A DNA stretch of 64,000 nucleotides from Glandiceps talaboti (GCF_964340395.1 NC_135563.1:19637651-19701650); one strand, 5' to 3'. Numbered from the stretch's first letter, positions 1 to 14,900 are shown. Numbers and translations: made by a program. Notes: generated by a model not told the origin, from the letters alone.

Positions 1-565
1 TAGCTGTTATTAGTACTTCACATTGCAATATGCCAGATTAGACCTGTCTGTTTCATTTAGTAAGTGTGTCACACAGCTGAGGGTGCTATTACAATACAGT
101 CTTTTGATCCTAGATTTAAAGTGTATTATTTTCTAAGATTGAAATACAGCAAAAAGTAACATTTAAATCTATTTTAATTCAAATTAATTGCATGAAAGAC
201 AATAGGTTTGACCAGAACTTCATTATCCAATATACATACATGTATATTCTGGATATCAAAACATAAATGGGAACTGGATTGTCCCAACAAAACTCAACCC
301 AAAGGGTTTCCAAAAGTTTTGACTAGCTTTCACCCTGTTAACAGAGCATCACTAGGTCAAAAAATATACCAAGGCACATTATGTAAATGTATTATACACC
401 TGGGAAATACAAATCTTATGCTTTTGCTGTTACATATCTGTTAAAAAACTCAAACCCTTTTGTAAATAAAAGTAAGCAAAAAAGAAAACAGGTCACAACA
501 TTTGAAATAGAGGTCCAAATGATATAAAAATTAAACCATTTTATAATCCGATGTGGTTGCTTAAT

Positions 566-811
566 AGGGAACTTGCAATCCAGACTGAGCATGCTCAGAT
601 GCAAAGGACTTTGGGATTATCTGTGGTTATTGTAATACCTAATTTGGAGCTACTGATAAAATTAACCCCCCACAATGGTCAGGGTTACTATGAATTGATC
701 ATTTGTGGTTTCAAACAATGTATCAACATGGCTTACAATACTAATTGATTAGAATTTATTATCACATTTCCCATGATGCAACATTCAACATGGCGGGTTT
801 GCAAGTTCCCT
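566..811 (+). mobile_element. MITE family A, copy 1 (TIR AGGGAACTTGCAA)
   Basis: Starts AGGGAACTTGCAA and ends with the reverse complement TTGCAAGTTCCCT, about 246 bp with no coding capacity. Contains the palindrome TGAGCATGCTCA near the left end. TTAAT occurs just before the left end and one base after the right end, a possible target-site duplication. Two relatives lie in the opposite orientation at 11985-12233 and 62904-63132. The superfamily is not assigned. Confidence 0.8.
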
Positions 812-1738
812 GTTAATACTGTGTGTTGATGGGGAAAGTATTAAAAAAAAATTTTGGATTTCCTTGATAACAAGACTGTGAACCCCTAAATTTATTTTAC
901 TATTTCAAAAGAATGGGGAACAAGCTTGTCATTTGTCAAAGGTTGGAGAAATAGTAAGTTCTGTAATTTTCAGGGAAATTTGTCCTTTACAGACTATGCA
1001 TTGTGTTGCAAATTCACAGAGTGGCACGTCAGAAAAACTTGTTGGAAAATTAGCAATTTGAACTTTGACCTCAATGTAGAAGTTCATCTACAATTTTTAC
1101 AAAGGGATTGGAAGTCAACTTTTGCTATTATGGACAAATATGTTTTCCACAGACTTATTCTAAATATATGATAACACCATCAATCATTTAGTAGAATTTT
1201 GTAAATCTCCTAGCAGCTTTAGGTGTTGTATAGAATGACAACATACCCTGAGGTACAAATATAGTCAGCAAATTATTATTTAATATTCAAACTTTATAAC
1301 TCATATTAGGATTTCATTTTAATATATTTTGAAAGTAAACCACAATGCAAACATTTTTATAATATGTTTTACAACTACATAATGTATTCTAATATTAATA
1401 TAGTCTTTACATTTGGGATTCGCTGCCAAGAAATTTTTTGACTTTGAGAATAGAAATTTTCATTTCAATTTTTCATACATATTTAGTCTTTTTGTTTTAC
1501 ATTATTAGCATTGCCTGCATCTCTTGATATGCAATGGCTTCCGATTAGTATTTTATACATAGAAATTTGTAGAATAATATTATATAACAGCTGTATGATT
1601 ACATAGACTTGGCATTTAATGTTTGGTAGTTATTAACATATTATATTAAAGACTAACTCTGCATATAAATAGGGGTTGCACTCATCATCATTAATATAAC
1701 TGTGACTCTGTAACATGCTCACAGAGCTTATACAGTAC

Positions 1739-2003
1739 CTATGAAACTGCCATTTTGGAGCGTATTACAGATTGTATCTCCTAATGTTGGACTTCAGTAT
1801 TATGAATATACAGTAACGAAATCTGTCACTGTATTTTTTTTAAACAGTTACGTTTTGGGAGTGTATTTGTGAAACTGTCATTTTGGAGCGTATTACAGAT
1901 TGTATATCTCCTAATGTTGGACTTCAGTATTATGAATATACAGTAAAGAAATCTGTCACTGAATTTTTTGAAAACAGTTACATTTTTGGGAGTGTATTTG
2001 TGA
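1739..2003 (+). repeat. Tandem duplication, about 130-bp unit, two copies
   Basis: Two near-identical units follow one another, each running from a 'gaaactg' start through 'ttttggagcgtattacag' to a TTTGGGAGTGTATTTGTG end. Differences are a few substitutions and indels, suggesting a recent intronic duplication. Confidence 0.8.
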
Positions 2004-2537
2004 AAATGTTGGCTTGATACACTTTGAAAATATCATGACACTGACCCAGGATTGAAAATTAAGCCTATAAGGCCAATATACAGTTGCTCTTTACTTTATT
2101 AGTATTATTTGAAGTGAACAGGAAGTAATTATGGTTTAATTATATATTAGTTGATTTAGTATCGTTGACATTCTCAAATACAAACATGCTAACTACCTTT
2201 GAAATTTAAAATTATGACACACTATAAAAGGATATGATATGTGTAATATACAAGTCTGCAATTATAAAATGTCACAAAAAACACTGCTAGATGTCCATTG
2301 TTTATCACTGTTTTTGTGCTTTAAATTATTGTAGGATATTAGTAATACTACTGAGGACGAAATAAATCGCTATGAAAATTAAGTATCATTCATAACTGTT
2401 TATTCACTGGCAATTAATATATAAATGTTGATGATTATTTTGGGTGAAAATATAGTATTCACCTTCTCTGTTATATAATTTTGATAAGATACTCCAGGGC
2501 TATTTTTTACTAGTCGCCTGTTAAAATTTTAGTTAGA

Positions 2538-2943
2538 GGTGACCCTAATTTTTTATGGGTCAGTCGGTCGATTTGAAAAAAAAAGTAAAAAATAACAAAT
2601 CATCTTCTCTGTCTTGCCTTGTCCCTTTCTCTATCTTTTTAATGGTTCCAGGTAACAAGCCCTTTCCCAGCTTCTCTACACAATTGGCACATTCTCACCT
2701 CCCCCCCCCCCCCCCCACCACTTGAATAACTTCCATCATGAAAGATATGCTCTGCTCATGAACAGTTGCCACCATCGCTGCCATGACTGTCGACAGTCAA
2801 GACACTTGCTTATTCTTGCCAGAGACGGTGCTGTTCCACAAAATATTAAGGGGCAAAAATAAAAATATTTTTTTATTTTGATGTCGGTGCTGAAAATTTG
2901 GGTCAGTCAGGTAATCAGAAACAGAAAAAAAATTGGGTCACCC
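2538..2943 (+). mobile_element. MITE family D, copy 1 (TIR GGGTGACCC-like)
   Basis: Left end GGTGACCCTAATTTTTTA followed by GGGTCAGTC; right end is the inverse (GGGTCAGTC, then TTGGGTCACCC). About 406 bp, non-coding, with an internal C17 run near 2700. The internal part shares a long match with 56932-57143 (GACAGTC, TTCTTGCCAGAGA, GCTGTTCCACAAAATATTA), which defines a two-copy family. It abuts the prominin exon at 2979. Confidence 0.75.
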
Positions 2944-2978
2944 ATATTCAGTAACTATCTTTATACGTCTTATTTCAG

Positions 2979-5900
2979 GTGTAAAAGAAATAGTTGGGGA
3001 TCCATTGTATGCCAATCTGAGTGTGGTAGTCAACCCAGCAATTGATTCTGTAGCCACCATGGGTACAAGTAAGTATATATACATCGACAAGAAATTTTTA
3101 ATGCAGTAGCGACTTCTATTTGAAGAAGATGACAAGGATGCTGAGCCTGATTATGAATAGCCAGTACTGTTGAGATACAATGGAAATTGCCATTCACAAT
3201 AATTCAATGGATATCATAATACTCCAGAAGCAATAAATGTTGAAATATTGAGTGTTCAACAAGGACAACAGCTTCTCCTCGCCATAAGTTTAGAACCAGC
3301 GATAATTAACATCCTCAGCTTCTCTCCATATGCAACGATAATTATATACTCACTGCTGGCTTTTCAACCCTACACTCAAACAGAATGAATGGAGAACATC
3401 ATACATATGATTCTAAATTGAAGCCAGAGATTTTTTGTGAATTTTAAAATAAAGTAGCGTATGATGGATAATTCACATAGAATCCTCGTCATCAAGTGTC
3501 CTCTTTCTAAAGAACTCGCAATCATACCAATATATTTTCACCTGTATATTATAAAAAAATGTTTACTTTGACTTTGAGCCAAGTATATTTAGATTTAATA
3601 TACAGTATCACCATTTTGTGTTCCGTATTTGAAAATTGTATTATCTCATCAGATTAAAATGAATGCAGAAAGTCTGTATTTTGTGTTCTTTATATAATTG
3701 CTGCATTAGCAGACATAATTGCTATGGTTTGCACTTACATGAAGTAGTTTGAGTTATTACGTTGTTTGAGGGTATATACAATACATGTACATACAGGAGG
3801 AGATCCAATCAAAGAAATTTGAAAATATTTTGTAATTTTTTATACCGATTATGTGGCTCTAGATTGTAAGATACATCATGTTGTAAGGCTTCTAAACCAG
3901 TGAGTGGTAGCTGATAGCATAGTACGAATGTCATATCCTACAGAGTAAAATGGTTCCTTTTCAAATTTCAGGTGATGCTATACAGAGAATTTCATTATTT
4001 TGGCTCTATCTTCTGTAAAATGTCAGTACTTGGTGATGAATTAGCGTAATTAAGAGCTTTTATCATTTTAACTGAAAACCAATAACGTTACCAGCTGATT
4101 GACAGTGTGATCACTATGAGAGTTTTGTATGATATGTTTCTCTTTCACAGCTATGTACAGGTCTCAGAAAGCTCTGGCTGCGGTGGATGACTCGGCTAAT
4201 GAGTTGCAAACCAAATCAAACACTCTCCAGGTACAGCTGTCCAATGTGAAAACTGCCTTAGATGCAACCTTAGCTTCTGCTTCTTGCAACATTGATCCAG
4301 CATGTAGTTCTTTGAGAGATAATCTGGATACCAATCTGTTAACTACAGCTGCAGATTATTCCACGGTGAGTTTGATAGATATACTGACAAAGCAGATAAT
4401 GTGAATGACTGGAATACTAAGTATTATAGACATTGTCAGACGGCATGTTTTGATTTTCAGTATTTTAATCAGTGTAGAAGTACGTAAAATGTACCTGACT
4501 TCCATAGTCACTTTACTTGGTTCCCAACCTAAATTATGGAAAGTGTATGGGAAGCTATGAATGACTGGAATACAAAGTACTATACACATTGTCATGTTTT
4601 GATTTTCTGTATTTTAATCAGTGTAGAAGTACGTAAAATGTACCTGACTTCCATAGTCACTTTACTTGGTTCCCAACCTAAATTATGGACAGTGTATGGG
4701 AAGCTATGAATGACTGGAATACAAAGTACTATACACATTGTCAGACAGCATGTTTTGATTTTCTGTGTTTTGTTCAGGGCAGTAAGTAGGTAAAATCTAC
4801 CTGACTTCCATAGTCATTTTACTGGGTTTCCAACCTAAATGATGGACAATGTACTGGAAACTATGTCAGTTTTATCCGATTTCCCCTTTCTGTTTAATAC
4901 CTGGGTTCCGAACCATAGCAATTTGAAAACACTGACTTAATATCAAGAAGACATGTACATTTACCCCAAGTACCATCCTGATATATGGACACAATTACAT
5001 CACATAGATATACACACACATTGACTTGTATAAAATATATTATAACCAATTTTTCATGGAATTAATCCTGACATTTAAATTCAACAGAGCCTTGTGCAAT
5101 TCTCAACCTGCCCCTTTCCTATGTTGCACTTAACCAATTCTTTGATATACAGCACTCAAGGGATGCAAAACTGAAAAAAATGATTTTCAGTGTGTGAAGC
5201 TGCACTCCCTCTTTCACGATTTATATCCCCAGCAGTATCTCTAAGTTGTATGCTATGAATATAGTAGGTGGTTTGTAATTCACACCTACGAATTCTCACA
5301 GTAAATAAATCAGAAGTCTACATTGTTTACTAAAATATGAAAGTTGACTGATCTACTGCATGGTTACCTGTGCCACGCTTATGGTGTCTTAATCGTTTCT
5401 TTGGTTATTTTTGATATAATTGTAAAATTTGTTATTTTGTTCTTTAAATATCTACTGAAAATCACTGGTTTATAATGAGATTATTGTACACACACACACA
5501 CACACACTTAATCCTGTCCCAGAGTTAAACTTCAAATCATATATATCTTTATTAGGTGCTGTAGGTAGAAGTCAGTGCTATAGGGACGTAGATCATTGAT
5601 GTTTAGTACTTTTGACACTGATGTCATCTATAAACTTTTTAATTTTCTCTTTATACATAGCATATGTATGATACTTGATGAAATGAATATCAGTAGATTT
5701 GGCTTGTGTCCATGTCACTGGATGGCGCTCTCTATGATTGTAATAAAGTAAAATTCTGCCAGTGCACATGATGTATGTCAGCTACAACATGTTGTTACTG
5801 TGGTAGATAAGGAAATGAAACAATTTCAAGTCACGGTTATCTCCAAACTATTTACTGATGATGGTTTTTAATCACATATTGTTCCTGTAGCTCACAAGTG

Positions 5901-8900
5901 AAGACAGAGAGATACTATTCAATACACTGTTGCTGATCTTGGCTAGTACAATAACAGATTATTTTTGGCACTGTGTGTTTATCTCATTTATCACAGGATC
6001 ACAAGTCACTATTACACACCCACATTCATTATCATCATGATATACAATGCAAACCTCATAAAGCAGTTGTGTAAATTACACCTCATGTAAATTTTACATC
6101 ACATATTATATTTCCCTGTAAACAGTTCTGATACTGTGAAACATCAAGTACCGAGTATTAAAAGTAAATATACAGTCTCCATCAATCGATCGTCTGTCAT
6201 TCCAGCAAAACTCTGAAGATAAAAACTTATCAAGAAATAGGAGACAATTACATATATTTTCATGCTGAACAAGGATAACATATCAATTTATCATTTCTGA
6301 GCCAACTTTGTCATTTTAGCCGATATATTTTGTTTTTGCCATACAAACAGATGGTGAATGGATAGTGTTATTATTTCTAGCTCAAAGGTATCATTTTTAT
6401 TAATGTGTGTGGTATAGAAACGTTAGCTTTAGTTTTTAGAAATATGGCTATCATTATTATTAATAATAGTACATCTCAGCAATGTGTTTCCATAAAAAGG
6501 CTCGGATGTCTGACAACATCAGCTTATAATCGGCTCTTAAATCAACACTTAGAAGCCTGTGTGCCACATAGCAGTGACGACATCTACTGTAGATCTAAGA
6601 CTGAAGATATCTACTGTGGAGTCTCAGTATGACATGGTTTGAAAATAATTGGGGGGGGGGGGGGGGGGGAGAAAACGGATTCCACAAATAATCTTCCCAT
6701 CTTCCTTTTGACCTTGAGGATAAAGGTCAAGGTCAATTGTCAAAAAGTATTATTAGTATTAAAGCTTACAGTTAATGTCATGCATGTAGAAAGGAGCATA
6801 TGAACTGCTTTTTAAAAATTTTGAAATCTAATGAAATATACAAAGATAGAAAATAGGATGTCTCTTTTAATGCTCAGAAACCATAGACCCTCTGGAGGGT
6901 CTATGCAGAAACAGAATGAAAGGTTCAAGTGAGTGTACCCTGGCTTAGAGCTAATTTTATAAAGTGTAGGATTGTGATGGTAATTACACCTGACCTGTTC
7001 TTACGCATATTTGTACAATAAGACCCAGCTTCATCAGTGACTCAGGTCTGAATTCAGACTTTACAGGCTATGGTGTAGTGAATTCTACTAATATATGATT
7101 GTATCATTAACAAAACCATGCTTATTTTGATAAATTATCTCCTGGTAAACCAATCTGAGGTGAATTTTTGAAATAAAAAAAATAAAATTTTGTTAGTTTT
7201 GGTTGGTGTAGATTAATTATTTTAACAGCCTTAAAATAAAAAAAAAGATGGGTAACTATAGGATGATAATTAGTATTTTAGAAAATAAATAGATGTGTTA
7301 CATTAAATTTTATACCACACTTTTAATTCACATGTTCTACCAATTCTGGACTACTGTGCTGGAGTATGGGGTTTGATAACTTAAAAGCTGCGATCCTGTT
7401 TAAACTAGGACCATTCATTAATTCATGTGGGTGTATGAATTTGCACCTAAGTTAGGTTTGAGTGGAGATATGAGATGGGACAGCTCAGACCTTTGCCGTA
7501 AAATTAATATCATTAGATTTTGGAATAGGTTGCTGGAGCTGCCAGATTTCAAGATTACAAATAAGTGTTTCTGTACTATAATATGATATGAAATATGATA
7601 TGTTTTGAGATATGATATGATATGATATGCTAGGATACGATACGACACGACATGACACGATACCTAGTTACTTTTGTCATTTGGACAACCCAAAGCACCA
7701 GTTGTACCAGTTTTATGTAAGACATCAATATCCTTATATTGTGTAATATTTAATCTGTGGTGAACCATGTTTGCAGACCAACAATTCACAAACTTTCCTA
7801 GAAGAGATGAAATCAATGATAGCAATTATACTGAGTATTACAGCCTATACAGATTCATGTGAGTCATATTACTCAACTTACTCATCATCATGATATAAGA
7901 TGTCACTGAAGATAGCCTTGTCTCTGGTCGAAACGTAGACTGTCTCCACATTTCCTCAATGACATTGTTGGAACTGTATGTGACAATTTTATCAATGAGT
8001 CAGCATTGGTATTGTTGTCTCTGACAAATACACATTGTTCATTTCATATACATTATGACATGAAGTTTAATATTCCACTAAAATGTATCACATAATGAGT
8101 GTGCATCACTGAGGCATAGTTATTCAATATTGTCATTCACTTTTGCAACAATATCTATATGGGGATGGGGTGGAGTGGGTGCATTTACAGTGATTCCTCA
8201 AAGTTTTTATTAGGAATGACCATGAGTGAGATTTGTGTGAGGGCAATGAACCTTAACTCAAGGATTGGAGACATTTCTTAAGTGTGGAATAGGTTTGCAT
8301 CTAGCAACTTATATAGGGAATTTTTAGATGGCAAAGTGGACCCATGTGTAAGTATTTTTTCCATCATAAGTGACCCATTTGAGCTGCACATTGATCCATG
8401 TTCACTTTTCCTATGATAGTACCCCCACCCCACACCCAGTGATCAATACTGAAATTACCTTTCCAGTAATCAGTGTATCCTGAAGTATTAGGATGCAGAA
8501 AAATCTTGATGGTACAACCTCCTCCATAGATGTGTCCTAACATGTGTTACTTGCCCTTCACCTCGCTTCATGACATTTCAAGTCAGCACTGTAGAGGGCA
8601 CTAAGTTTTTGAAAGGGTTTGTTCTGTTAATGACATTAATGTGTTTATTGTTATCCTCCCAACAGATTGATATCTCAGAAGAATTAGATGCTGTTAATGA
8701 TGCCCTGCAAGAAAACATCACTGCATTGGCCCTTGAGGTATCTTGCCTTTTACTTAAACTTTTGCCCATTTCTAGCTTCTCAGTAACATTACAGAAATCA
8801 CATAAATTATTTACCATTAGGCCTAACAAAAATTGATTTGTTCCAGTTACGTGACCCCACCTAGTTTTTCATGCTAACCCTAAACTTTTTTTTATGTTTT

Positions 8901-11900
8901 CGAGAAAAAAATAATAAAATCGTGAAAATTGTTAAGTTTCGCCAGGAATAGTGGATGCAGAAACTTACATCATCTTTAATAAAAAGATATTAGTATATAA
9001 ATGCCATTTTTAATTTTAAAATGAGCTGTCAGTGTTGATCATAATATTTATTTCCATATTTGATGACAGGCGAGGCAGAGATTTGATGAATTACCAGAGT
9101 TGGTTGTCAACAAAAGCCGTGACCCTATAGAAGGTAAGGGAGCCATCATTATTTATGGCGGGGAGGGGGGGGGGGGTTCAGAGGAATCAACAAAGAATAG
9201 TAAATAATTTGAGTAATCCACCCAGCCTCACACAAAATTTGAGTAACCTCGCTCACACACCCCTCCCCCTCACCCTCCCTATTAAGCACAAGTTTTTTGA
9301 GCGAGCAGTATGATATGATGTTGAGTTGTGACCCAAGAGAAGGTAACTCTCAGTACTCTGTTAGTACAGTGCAGGTAGTATATGATAAAAACACTCTATC
9401 GGGATGCATATGTGTGTGTGTGTGTGTGTGTGTATGTGTGTATGTGTGTGTGTGTGTGTGTGTGCTTGTGTGTATATTTTCTATTCATATTAGATGTACT
9501 AAATTTGTCTGTACAAATTAAGTATATTCAAGATTTTATGTACAGTACTCTCGTTGAAGTAAAGCACTTTCTGTATGTGCTGCTCTCGTTTATAGCATTC
9601 ATATCAAGTGTAAATGTGGTTTATTTACAAGCCTAGCCTAGCGTATGGTCTTTCTAATGTGGTCAATTTGCAAATGAAAGAGTATACTTTTACACTTGAT
9701 ATGGATGCTATAAACGATTGTGGTACATACATGGAATGCTTTACTTTGGTGTTAGGGGTTGGAGAGCTGCAAATCCACATGTGATTGTAATCTTTTATGT
9801 TTAGATATGACAATATAATATATTGATTGATGATAAGAATGGTAAGAGTATAGTTTGAAACAATTATCACAATTGCACCTTATCACATTCCATATTTTAT
9901 ACAATATCCATACGTTTTATCTTCTCAATTGGTACCTGGAGAATTTAGGCCCGGTACTTGCAGTATTGTACCAATGAGGGCGCTCTTCAAGGAATTTGTC
10001 AGTTCATATAAAATATTAAAATTTAACACCAGGTCATTCCTGTACATTGACCGAAAGTCAATCGTATAAAGGTACATGTAGATGTTTAGGGTTGATTCAT
10101 GAACAACAGTTGTATCCTCAAGACATACACGTAGATATAGCTGGTCTATGTTATCAAAATTATGGCAAAGATTGATTCTAATACACTCAGACTTTGAATC
10201 CACAGAGCCTACCCTGATGCTTAAATTGCCCATGGGCAGTTCTGCATTAAGCCTCAGTGTACTAGCACTCAATCTGATGAATGCTTGCATGCTTATATTT
10301 CACCACACAATATCACATGTGCTGATCTGTTTATTTTGTTGTTTTCAGCCACACTCAAGCTGAACTGTTTTTCTTCCATTTTCTGTTATAAGCACTGGCA
10401 CTAGTACCTAACATAGTTAGTGCTCCTTTCTGTCACACACTGATCTGAGTTTGTTCTCACAGCAGTTTTTGTTTAGTTTAGTTTTCATTTCTTTCACACA
10501 CTGATCTGATTTTGTTTGTACAGTGGTTATTGTTCAGTTTCCATTTTCTTTCACACACTGTCTTATTTTACTTTCAACCACATGTGTAACTTGAATTAAC
10601 TATTATTTTTGTTCTGTTTAATACACACTCATATTGAACTATTTTTGTTCTATTTTTTCTTGGTGCAACTTAAGATGTGAGAACAAGGTTAAATGACTTT
10701 GGAGAACAAGTTGCTAAAATTGCAGATGATATGAAAGATCCTATCAAACAGGTAACACAGAAATGTACCTCATGATTTCCGTTCTGTAACAATAGTTTAT
10801 GCACTCATGCTTGCAGTGTTCTCTGTGGCTGCACTCTCAGGAGCATAGCAAATGAAAGTATAGCAAGCATGAGTAAAAATATCTGCGAGTATCCACACTG
10901 GAACTCATGTGGAATGGGGTTCTGTTACTCTACGTGTATCCAAAACAACAAATTTCCATAAAATTGCTAATTAGATCTGCAATCACATTTTTGTGTACAA
11001 TGAACGATTTGTTCTCATTTGCATATCATTTACATGCAGGTGTGCAACAATTGAAAAAAAAAAATAAAGAAAATTAAAAAAAAAAAAAAAAAAGGTGTGC
11101 AACAATATTTTCAGTATTGCACTGAAGTACAAATATAACTGGTATGTGCAGTACAAGGGCAAGTAATCTCAGGAACATATATAATAATGAAAATTACATG
11201 TATTTCCTTATTAATGAAATTATATTTGCATATACTCTTCAAGTGACAATATGGATTTGTTTTGGACTTTAATTAACTTTACAATGTTTTTCTACCTTAA
11301 AAATACTGTGAAACAATATAGACCAATTCTAGATTTGTAACTTTACTTGCAAACTTCCAAAATGTGTCAAATATTTGCTATGGTATGCATACAGGAAGTG
11401 ATTCATCACTTTATTGCCTCTTTAATAATACTGTAGTGCAATATTTGATTAATTATTAACCATAATTTCAGGTTCAAGATCAAATGCAAATTCAAGACCA
11501 ACTTGGTGATGTCTTCTTCTATGCAAAACAATACAGTAAATACATGTAAGTTTAATACATTCTATAAAAGTAGTACATATTTACTTATACACACACACAC
11601 AATATATGCCAAGTCCTTGATTGTAACTTAGTAAATTGTAAAACATTAACAAATGTGTAAAATGTTTGTTATTGTACATATAATAACACATTTTTAGCTT
11701 TTCACATTGTATTGCTAAAGTTAACACAGACTTGGTCAGTGTTATTGTATAGTGATTTTCAAGTAGGAAGCTACGATAAAATTGTTTGATAAATTGAAAA
11801 TCCAAAATAAATACCCAATCCTCATCCATATGGGTACTTTAAAAAATACATTAAAACCTAGCATTGTGTGTTGGCAGTTTATCATATCTGGTCTTATTAT

Positions 11901-14900
11901 CTTGAAAACCTTGCTTAATTTGATATTTGCTTGTGATTGCCTATAAAAAAGATTTCAAAAAGTCTGTACCATCTGATTCCCAATAGGGAACTTGCAAACC
12001 CACCATGTTGAATGTTGCATCATGAGAAATGTGGTCATAAATACTAATAATCAATTAGTATCGTAAACAATATTGTTACATTGTTTGCAACCACCAATAA
12101 TCAATTCATAGTTATCCTGACAATTGTGGGAGGTTTATTTCATTGGTAGCTCCAGATTAGGTATTACAACAACCACAGATAATCCCATAGTCCTTTGCAT
12201 CTGAGCATGCTCAGTCTGGATTGCAAGTTCCCCATTGCACTTCTGGCACATCCCATTCCCCTTATAATTTGTCCAGCTTAACAGATGTGTATGGGGGAAG
12301 GGAGAGGGGAAATAGTTCATCACTTTCAAACATAAATACTCACAGTACTGGTAGCAGTGACTTCAGACACAACAAAACCATTGAACATTGTGTATAACAA
12401 CAAGAACAGTGTACACTAAATATATTGAGTCTTTAAATTTTGATAGAAATATCTAAGCCATTCAGTATAATTAGCATTTCATTGGATTCTCTTACTGCAG
12501 TGTGAGACAGGAAGCTTTAATTCCCATATATAATAAAATAACAGTACATTTTATAGCAGTGGATGGAAACATAAAGTCTAGTACGTTTTATTGTAGTGAA
12601 TGGAAACATAAACCAGAACAAGTTTTATTGCCTATGTTCATAAATTTAACTTCATTTTACACCAAGAAATAGTAGTAGCTCACCAAAGTAAGTTTTATTG
12701 TATACAAACTGCAGTACATAGAAGTGTAAACTGTATTACAGTAAATGAAAATATTTAACCAAAATATATGTTTGGAATGAAAACGTGAGCAAGGTACATT
12801 TATTTGTGGAGAGTGAAAGCATAAAACGTTATCATGGAGAAGGAAGGTGAATACCCCAGTATATTTTATGAAGTGTAAATTAAACTAGATGATAGCTGTG
12901 ATTAAAAATATAAATTCCAGATTCTTATTGTAGTAAACAGACCTGTAAATGGACTGAGAGAGATTTATAAGAAATTGTATATATTATGGTAGCAAATGAA
13001 ATCGCAAACAAGTCTGTTTTGTAATGGAGGAGGAAAATATAAAATACAGAGTGCAGCATAATACCCAGTACATGTTATGGTAGAAAGGAAAATGATGCAT
13101 ATAAATCTGGTCTCAGAATCAGATCAGCCTCATATTCAGCCTCACATTCAGTCTCATATTCAGCCTCATATTCAGCCTCATATTCAGTCTCACATATAGT
13201 CATATTCAGCCTCATATTCAGTCTCATATTCAGCCTCACATGTAGTCATATTCAGCCTCATATTCAGCCTCATATTCAGTCTCATATTCAGCCTCACATG
13301 TAGTCATATTCAGCCTCATATTCAGTCTCATATTCAGCCTCATATTCAGTCTCATATTCAGCCTCATATTCAGTCTCATATTCAGCCTCATATTCAGCCT
13401 CATATTCAGTCTCATATTCAGTCTCACATGTAGTCATATTCAGCCTCATATTCAGCCTCATATTCAGTCTCATATTCAGCCTCATATTCAGTCTCATATT
13501 CAGCCTCATATTCAGCCCCACATAGTCTCACATTCGAAAAATAATGATGACACCAAACAACAAACAAACAGCAGTCAAACTAGAGATATTACCATTGATG
13601 GTACAGGAAATGTTACCTCTTCACATCCACTTGACAGGAAAGGGTATGTCTCAGCTAATAGGGAAAAAATACCTAAAAAATGGAGATAAAAGCTTGTCAC
13701 CAAGTAGGTCAAAGTTCAGGTGATATATGTTTTGTGGTAGGCACTATTCTAAAGATGTATTTGTAACACCGTGTTTAGAAAGATTTTAATCTTATTTAAA
13801 AATCTGTACAAGTAACATTTTACAGTGGGCGTGAAATGAGACATTTTCTGTAGTCTCTATGGTATTATTTCTTGTTTGCCGGCTTTCACTGGCTGTCGTT
13901 GTGATTTTCCTTAAATCATAAATGAGATTATATGAGACTGAATCTGAGGTTCAATATGACACTAGCCTCATTTTGTCCTCCAATGTAAAACTGATTCCGA
14001 ATCCACAACAAGATTTTTACACATAGTGAGATGAAAAATGATTGTCAAGAACACCTGCAACTCTACCCCATAAACACTAATAAACGTAACTACAGTTTTA
14101 TTACACTTTCACCATCAATATTCACTACTAACATGTAAGGGTTAAAAAAAGCACATTTTCAGTCATTTACTTTATTATAATAATGACTTTATATTTATGG
14201 TCCTGAATGGACCTAAACTAAACTATTTATTTCTTATTTCTGTGTCATGTAAGTACCGGTTATTAACCCAGGAATTTATATCAGGTTGCTTTGAAACAGA
14301 AATGATGTGTCTACATCAGAAAAGGTGTAATGAGCTTGATATACTTGCTTATACAGTGATAGCATACTATGTAGTCAGTAAGATATGACATTCGTGCCAT
14401 GCTATCAACTAGCACTCGCGTTAAGAAGCCTAATAGGGCTGAACATGTACAACATGACATACCTTCCCTACATACTACAGTGCATAACATATTTTTTGTT
14501 AACTATTAATACTGTAGTTTATGATGTTCTCCCAGAATAAGGTAACAGAAGGAGGTAATGATTTTGCTTAAGTTTGAGAACCTAAGCTTGGTAATAGAGG
14601 TGAAGACTTGTCAAATATAGCATAGATTTCACAACTTATATCGTAATTTTGGCGTGGCAACTCTGATAAAATACCCTAGATTTTACATTGACTATTAAAA
14701 AGGTACTAATAAAATTAATAAATTAAGATAGAGTTGACTTTATCCATGTTGCAATTTGTAAGAACTGTCTTGACAAAACTACGTTCCAGCCACCTTATAT
14801 AATGTCAAAACTAGGAACCATTTCAGGTTCATTTTATTTCCTCCAAGAAAGCAAGAAACACTTCATTTTCAGGAGAAGATACTCACTTCCGTAGCCTTCA

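Larger units (their letters stand above)
1..2978. other. Intronic sequence of prominin, no exon recognised
   Basis: AT-rich non-coding DNA upstream of the first recognised prominin exon. Short ORFs here have no protein-like composition or splice context. It holds a foldback element at 566-811, a two-copy tandem duplication at 1739-2003 and a terminal-inverted-repeat element at 2538-2943 that ends only 35 bases before the exon at 2979. Confidence 0.6.

Noticed and set aside
7777-7858. Exon-like stretch bounded by TTGCAG and GTGAGT in the prominin gene
   Set aside because: Its length (82 bases) would break the reading frame between exons 4151-4365 and 8666-8737, which join cleanly in phase 0, and the encoded residues do not fit prominin.
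13236-13521. Minus-strand MRLN/EAEY repeat proteins
   Set aside because: Artefact of a 12-bp minisatellite whose unit is a multiple of three.
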